Assembly: GCA_022763385.1 (NCBI GenBank)
Contig: JALEGQ010000033.1
Coordinates: forward strand, 1 to 49,489
Length of the DNA: 49,489 bases
Source: a bacterium
Lineage (GTDB): Bacteria > Bdellovibrionota_C > UBA2361 > RFPC01
Direction: 5' to 3'
A program made the position numbers and the translations under genes. Position 1 is the first letter of the stretch. Every line of letters begins with the position of its first letter. A model generated the notes under the pieces. It was not told the origin of the DNA and made no database searches. It saw only the letters and a program-made list of their open reading frames with translations. Below are positions 45,173 through 49,489 of this stretch, piece after piece.

Positions 45173-45610
45173 ATGACTGAAGACGAGAAGGTTGATGGAA
45201 CGAAAGTAGCAGCGGAGATTCTGAAGCGGATGGATGGTCCGGCTCAGACTCGGATTGTTGCAAATATTGAGGCAGCAGCACCGGAACTGGCAGAGAAGAT
45301 ACAGGAAAATCTCTTTCGATTTGATGATATTGCGGAACTTCCCGACCGCGGCGTACAGGTCCTGGTGCAGTCAGTCAACCACCACGATCTCGTGCTCTCT
45401 CTAAAAACAGCGGCTCCCACGACAAAGCAACGTATTCTGGAGAATGTTTCAGAGCGAAAGAAAAACCTTATCGCTGCGGATGAAGCGAGCCAGGGGCCGA
45501 TTAAGCTCTCTGAGGTTGAGAGCGCCCAAAAGCGCATCCTCAACACACTCGACGAACTCCGAAGCTCCGGAAAAGTCCGAACCGGCTCTTCTCACGATAT
45601 CTGGGTATAG
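45173..45610 (+). CDS. stand-alone FliG C-terminal-domain protein
   Basis: 145 aa. From residue 10 on it follows FliG's last two ARM/C domains: AAEILKRMD, PELAEKIQENLFRFDDI, PDRGVQVLVQSVNHHDLVLSLKTA, a SERKKNLI segment, QGPIKLSEVESAQKRILNTLDEL and a final IWV. The FliG N-terminal and EHPQ-containing middle parts are absent (full FliG is ~330 aa). It may be a paralogue or a motor-switch-derived regulator. ATG 45173 has GAGGG just upstream. It is alone between glycan genes and sucD. Confidence 0.72.
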   Translation: MTEDEKVDGTKVAAEILKRMDGPAQTRIVANIEAAAPELAEKIQENLFRFDDIAELPDRGVQVLVQSVNHHDLVLSLKTAAPTTKQRILENVSERKKNLIAADEASQGPIKLSEVESAQKRILNTLDELRSSGKVRTGSSHDIWV

Positions 45611-45634
45611 GGACTTCCCTACTTGAGAAGTCCC
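45610..45634. terminator. hairpin between convergent FliG-like gene and sucD
   Basis: A perfect 8-bp inverted repeat, GGGACTTC (45610-45617) and GAAGTCCC (45627-45634), with a 9-nt loop, spans the two stop codons. No poly-T tract follows on either side, so a bidirectional terminator function is likely but not certain. Confidence 0.5.
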
Positions 45635-46488
45635 TGAATCTTCTCACCGAGCATTGCAGGAGAGCGACTTACGGTTACTCCAGCAGCTTCAAGCGCCGCA
45701 AACTTTCCTTCAGCCGTCCCCTTTCCGCCGCTCACAATCGCACCGGCGTGACCCATCGTCCGGCCTGCAGGAGCAGTGGCACCAGCGATAAAAGAGACTA
45801 CTGGCTTTTTCATATTCTCCTGAATCCAGGCAGCAGCCTCTTCTTCAGCGGTTCCTCCGATCTCTCCGATCATCACCACCGCTTCGGTGTCGGGGTCCGC
45901 CTCAAAGAGCTCAAGACAATCGATAAAGTTCGTTCCATTCAACGGATCTCCCCCGATTCCCACACAGGTGGATTGTCCAATCCCAAGCTCGGTGAGTTGG
46001 AACACGGCCTCATAGGTGAGCGTTCCACTCCGAGAGACCACTCCCACATTTCCCGGCTTATGAATCTGCCCCGGCATAATACCGAGCTTCGCCTCTCCTG
46101 GGGTGATCACTCCAGGACAGTTTGGCCCAACAAGCCGAGTGCGCTTGCCCTTCATGAAGGTGTTCACCTTGAGCATATCGAGGACCGGAATCCCCTCCGT
46201 GATACAGATCACCAGGTCAAGGTCTGCATCGACCGCTTCCATGATCGCATCAGCCGCAAACGGCGGCGGTACGTAGATAATACTCGCGTTCGCTCCAGTC
46301 TTGTCCTTGGCCTGCTCAACCGTATCAAAGAGTGGAATACCGAGATGCTCTTTCCCCCCTTTTCCCGGCCCCACACCAGCAACCATCTGTGTGCCGTACT
46401 CAAGACACTTCTCCGTGTGAAAGCTCCCCGACTTCCCCGTCATTCCCTGGGTGAGAACCTTCGTGTCCTTGTTTACGAGAATACTCAT
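45619..46488 (-). CDS. sucD: succinyl-CoA synthetase alpha subunit
   Basis: 289 aa. CoA-binding N-terminus ([12 protein letters not shown]), GPNCPG motif, and phospho-His loop region [10 protein letters not shown]. Partner of SucC in substrate-level phosphorylation of the TCA cycle. ATG 46488 has GAGGAG upstream; the gene follows sucC by 48 bp. Confidence 0.97.
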   Translation of the reverse strand: MSILVNKDTKVLTQGMTGKSGSFHTEKCLEYGTQMVAGVGPGKGGKEHLGIPLFDTVEQAKDKTGANASIIYVPPPFAADAIMEAVDADLDLVICITEGIPVLDMLKVNTFMKGKRTRLVGPNCPGVITPGEAKLGIMPGQIHKPGNVGVVSRSGTLTYEAVFQLTELGIGQSTCVGIGGDPLNGTNFIDCLELFEADPDTEAVVMIGEIGGTAEEEAAAWIQENMKKPVVSFIAGATAPAGRTMGHAGAIVSGGKGTAEGKFAALEAAGVTVSRSPAMLGEKIQGLLK

Positions 46489-46536
46489 CGCCTGCTCCTC
46501 ATCTCTCTTTGTGTTTTGATCTGCTATCGTTCACCG

Positions 46537-47697
46537 CTACTGAGCGGCACGAACTGCCTTCTCTGCCGCGTCTCCCATCGTGTCAGCTGGCTGAATATTC
46601 AGCCCAGAGTCTGCAAGAATCTTCCGACCTTCATCCACGTTGGTTCCCTGGAGTCGAACCACGAGCGGAACCTCAAGGCTCAGCTCCTTCGCTGCCTCAA
46701 CAATCCCTCCAGCAATAACATCGCACTTCATAATGCCGCCAAAGATATTCACTAAGATTGCTTTCACATTGGAATCATCAAGCAAGATCTTAAATGCTTC
46801 GGTCACCGTCTCCTTCGTGGCGCCCCCACCAACATCGAGAAAGTTCGCCGGCTCACCACCGAACTCCTTGATGATATCCATGGTACCCATCGCCAGACCG
46901 GCTCCGTTGACCATACACCCGATGTTTCCATCGAGACCGACGTAACTTAACCCGTGCTTTCCCGCCCGGAGATCTCTCGGATCCATCTCGTCGTAGTCTT
47001 GATACTCCTTCAGATCGGGATGCCGAAACATGGCGTTGTTATCTACGGTGCACTTGGCATCGAGCAAGACAAACTGCCCCTCCTTCGTGAGTACCAGTGG
47101 ATTAATCTCGAGGAGCGAGAGATCATTCTCCACAAAAAGGTCATAGAGGCCGTCAAGGAGCGAGGCAAACTCTCTGGCGAGCGGAGCAGTGAGCCCAAGT
47201 CGAAAGCCGACCTGAAGGGCCTGAAAACTCTGCAACCCAACACTCGGATCTACCAGCTCGGTGATGATCTTGTCCGGGGTCTTCTCTGCGACCTCCTCAA
47301 TATCCATCCCCCCTTCAGTAGAAACAACGATCGCAATTCGCTTTGCCGCTCGGTCTACGAGCATCGAGAGGTAGAATTCCTTATCGATATTACAGCCCGC
47401 TTCCACGTATACCTTGCGCACGAGCTTTCCGTCCTTTCCCGTCTGCGGAGTGACGAGCTTCATCCCAAGAATCGCTTCGCCGTGCTCTCTCGCCTCTGCC
47501 GCGCTCTTCGCGAGCTTTACGCCACCTCCCTTTCCGCGACCACCGGCGTGCACCTGAGCCTTTACCACACACACGCCTCCGCCAAGAAGGTCGGCTGCTG
47601 CCTCGACCTCTCCGGGGGTGTAACAGCAGTATCCCGGGAGAACGGGAAGTCCGTAGGCGGCCATCAGCTCTTTCGACTGGTATTCGTGCAGGTTCAT
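46537..47697 (-). CDS. sucC: succinyl-CoA synthetase beta subunit
   Basis: 386 aa, full length. The N-terminus [20 protein letters not shown], the ATP-grasp region [22 protein letters not shown] and [13 protein letters not shown] are all canonical. Part of sdhAB-sucCD, so TCA enzymes are co-transcribed. Confidence 0.98.
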   Translation of the reverse strand: MNLHEYQSKELMAAYGLPVLPGYCCYTPGEVEAAADLLGGGVCVVKAQVHAGGRGKGGGVKLAKSAAEAREHGEAILGMKLVTPQTGKDGKLVRKVYVEAGCNIDKEFYLSMLVDRAAKRIAIVVSTEGGMDIEEVAEKTPDKIITELVDPSVGLQSFQALQVGFRLGLTAPLAREFASLLDGLYDLFVENDLSLLEINPLVLTKEGQFVLLDAKCTVDNNAMFRHPDLKEYQDYDEMDPRDLRAGKHGLSYVGLDGNIGCMVNGAGLAMGTMDIIKEFGGEPANFLDVGGGATKETVTEAFKILLDDSNVKAILVNIFGGIMKCDVIAGGIVEAAKELSLEVPLVVRLQGTNVDEGRKILADSGLNIQPADTMGDAAEKAVRAAQ

Positions 47698-47804
47698 AAC
47701 ATTCTTTCCATTGGTTTATCGGTGCTGCTCTCTGAGCGTAGCCTCGAGAAGACGTTCACATACTCATGAACGTTGTTCAAGTGAGGAGTTTTTCCGAAAC
47801 GACC

Positions 47805-48581
47805 TCACTGCGCTGAAACATCATCTCGCGGATTTTCAACATTGGCGAGGGTCGCCTTTAGATAATCTCTATTCATCTGGCCAATATAAGTAATACTGAT
47901 TCCTTTCGGGCATGCTTCCTGACACTCGCCGTAGTTGGTGCATGAGCCGAAGAGCTCGTCATCCATGGCTTGAACCATCTGCTTTACCCGCTTGGTTCGC
48001 TCGGCCTCTCCCTGCGGAACCGCACCGAGATGAGAGATCTTTGCCGCGGTAAAGAGCATTGCTGAGCCGTTCGGACAAGCGGCAACACACGCCCCACACC
48101 CGATACACGCAGCAGCATCCATGGCACGCTCTGCATCTTCTTTCGCAATGGGAATTGCATTCGCATCGGGAGCGGATCCCGTTCGAACACTGATATATCC
48201 TCCCGCCTGAATAATCCGGTCAAAAGCGGCGCGGTCTACCATGAGGTCCTTCACGACAGGAAAGGCAGACGCCCTCCACGGCTCGATGTAGACCGTGTCC
48301 CCGTCCTCAAAGCTCCTCATGTGGAGTTGGCACGCCGTTGTATTTTGGTGTGGGCCGTGAGGTCGTCCGTTGATGACCAAAGAGCAGGTCCCGCAGATCC
48401 CCTCGCGACAATCGCTCTCGAATACGACCGGTTCCTTCCCCTCAGCCTCTAGTCGCCCGTTCAGTACATCGAGCATCTCAAGGAAGGACATATCTGGGCT
48501 CACATCGTCGACGGTGTGATCTTCAAAAGCCCCCTTCGACGAAGCAGAAGATTGCCGCCAGATCTTTAGGTGTAATTTCAT
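47805..48581 (-). CDS. sdhB: succinate dehydrogenase/fumarate reductase iron-sulfur subunit
   Basis: 258 aa. [2Fe-2S] cluster motif [16 protein letters not shown], then [17 protein letters not shown] ([4Fe-4S]) and [15 protein letters not shown] ([3Fe-4S]). Belongs to the Bacteroidota/delta-type SdhB with [13 protein letters not shown] spacing ([12 protein letters not shown]). 8 bp after sdhA; ATG has GGGGATGAG upstream. Confidence 0.96.
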   Translation of the reverse strand: MKLHLKIWRQSSASSKGAFEDHTVDDVSPDMSFLEMLDVLNGRLEAEGKEPVVFESDCREGICGTCSLVINGRPHGPHQNTTACQLHMRSFEDGDTVYIEPWRASAFPVVKDLMVDRAAFDRIIQAGGYISVRTGSAPDANAIPIAKEDAERAMDAAACIGCGACVAACPNGSAMLFTAAKISHLGAVPQGEAERTKRVKQMVQAMDDELFGSCTNYGECQEACPKGISITYIGQMNRDYLKATLANVENPRDDVSAQ

Positions 48582-48589
48582 CTCATCCC

Positions 48590-49489
48590 CTATTTATAAC
48601 TGCGTTGCGTGAGCTTTACGTTCTCGAAGTCCAACTGTTCTCGGTGAAGATCCGGCTCCTTCCCGACGCCGTTAAACTTCCACGCCGCAACATAGCTGTA
48701 CTCCTCATCATTCCGGAGCGCTTCCCCTTCAGCGGTCTGATACTCCTCGCGAAAATGCCCCCCACACGACTCATTTCGGTTGAGGGCGTCAACACACATG
48801 AGCTCACCAAACTCGAGGAAGTCCGCCACCCGACCAGCTCGCTCAAGTACCTGATTGACTCCCTCAGCACTTCCTGGAACGGAGGCATGCTGCCAAAACT
48901 CCTCTCTGAGCTCCCTGATATCGGCAATGGCACTCTTCAGGCCCGCCTCTGTTCGCGACATTCCACACTGATCCCACATAATCCGACCAAGTCGCTTGTG
49001 AAAATCATCAACAGAACGGTTTCCGCTCAGTCCTAAAAGTGAACCGATCCGCTCTTCCACGGCCTCCTTCGCCTGTTGAAACTCCGCTCCGGAGGGATCT
49101 ACGCCCCCCGGTTCAGTCTGCGAAAGATAGTTTCCGATCGTATACGGAATCACGAAGTACCCATCTGCCAGCCCCTGCATGAGAGCGCTCGCCCCGAGTC
49201 GATTCGACCCGTGGTCGGAAAAGTTCGCTTCGCCAATGGCATACATCCCCGGAATCGTCGTCATCAGGTTGTAGTCAACCCAGAGCCCCCCCATGGTATA
49301 GTGAGGAGCCGGAAAGATCCGCATCGGAACCTGATACGGATTCTCATCCGTAATCCGTTCATACATCTCAAAGAGGTTGCCGTACCGCTCTCGAACCGCG
49401 TTCTCTCCCATGCGCTTGATGGAATCAGCGAAGTCGAGATACACCCCTAAGCCAGTGGCACCGACCCCATACCCCGCATCACACCGCTC
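48590..49489 (-). CDS. sdhA: succinate dehydrogenase flavoprotein subunit (partial)
   Basis: C-terminal 299 residues; the 5' part continues beyond the window end and the frame is open to the last base. [61 protein letters not shown] (FAD-binding capping region) and [12 protein letters not shown] are typical of SdhA of the ~640-aa type. A GTG codon at 49444 is internal, not the start. Confidence 0.96.
   Translation of the reverse strand, partial: ERCDAGYGVGATGLGVYLDFADSIKRMGENAVRERYGNLFEMYERITDENPYQVPMRIFPAPHYTMGGLWVDYNLMTTIPGMYAIGEANFSDHGSNRLGASALMQGLADGYFVIPYTIGNYLSQTEPGGVDPSGAEFQQAKEAVEERIGSLLGLSGNRSVDDFHKRLGRIMWDQCGMSRTEAGLKSAIADIRELREEFWQHASVPGSAEGVNQVLERAGRVADFLEFGELMCVDALNRNESCGGHFREEYQTAEGEALRNDEEYSYVAAWKFNGVGKEPDLHREQLDFENVKLTQRSYK

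Noticed and set aside
1..49489. CRISPR arrays, prophage or IS elements
   Set aside because: No regularly spaced direct repeats, transposase, integrase or phage structural genes were seen anywhere in the window.

Overview
The window is dense chromosomal DNA of a Gram-negative bacterium. It carries complete housekeeping operons, lipoprotein and outer-envelope-type proteins, a c-di-AMP synthase operon, a MoxR/Bat operon and sdhAB-sucCD. Gene content (fused E1 alpha-beta dehydrogenase, FliG-C-like and YjfB-like proteins, CdaA in a Gram-negative, SdhA/B of the Bacteroidota/deltaproteobacterial type) best fits the broad former-Deltaproteobacteria assemblage (Bdellovibrionota, Myxococcota, SAR324 and similar); this placement is inference only. 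GTG and TTG starts are common: ftsH and the E1 gene use TTG; mnmA, nifS, tsaE, cdaA, cdaR, usp, dnaJ, corA and the HEAT/caspase gene use GTG.

Layout. 1-2.2 kb: the 3' end of a DUF2156 (MprF-like) gene, an esterase, a small conserved protein and a small charged ORF. 2.2-10.6 kb (minus): nifS, mnmA, rnc, der, guaA and a hybrid histidine kinase, a tRNA-thiolation/ribosome-maturation/purine operon. 10.7-13.5 kb: a small ORF, fused E1 alpha-beta and a helix-hairpin-helix protein. 13.5-20.4 kb (minus): tilS-ftsH-cdaA-cdaR-glmM-tsaE, linking c-di-AMP to cell-wall precursor synthesis. 20.4-21.9 kb: an AstE/aspartoacylase-like protein and DoxX. 22-29.3 kb (plus): moxR-DUF58-DUF4381-like-batA-batBC-batD, a tightly overlapping operon. 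29.4-31 kb: uspA-nadA behind a near-consensus promoter.

31.0-31.57 kb is the one large gene-free interval. It holds two opposing ~132-134 nt elements with identical 22-nt core blocks but unrelated, individually self-complementary 28-bp stems, the most intriguing structure in the window. 31.6-35.4 kb (minus): dnaJ/cbpA-clpB. Then tRNA-Met(CAT) with a 50-bp tandem duplication downstream, a GT39-like membrane glycosyltransferase, and a 1043-aa lipoprotein with helical repeats and a C-terminal caspase-like His/Cys domain. 40.4-42.1 kb: a YjfB-like small protein, a symmetric palindrome cluster and corA. 42.1-45.6 kb: a two-domain glycosyltransferase, a methyltransferase-like protein and a stand-alone FliG C-terminal-type protein. 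45.6 kb to the end (minus): sucD, sucC, sdhB and partial sdhA.

All calls come from reading the sequence; no database search was run.
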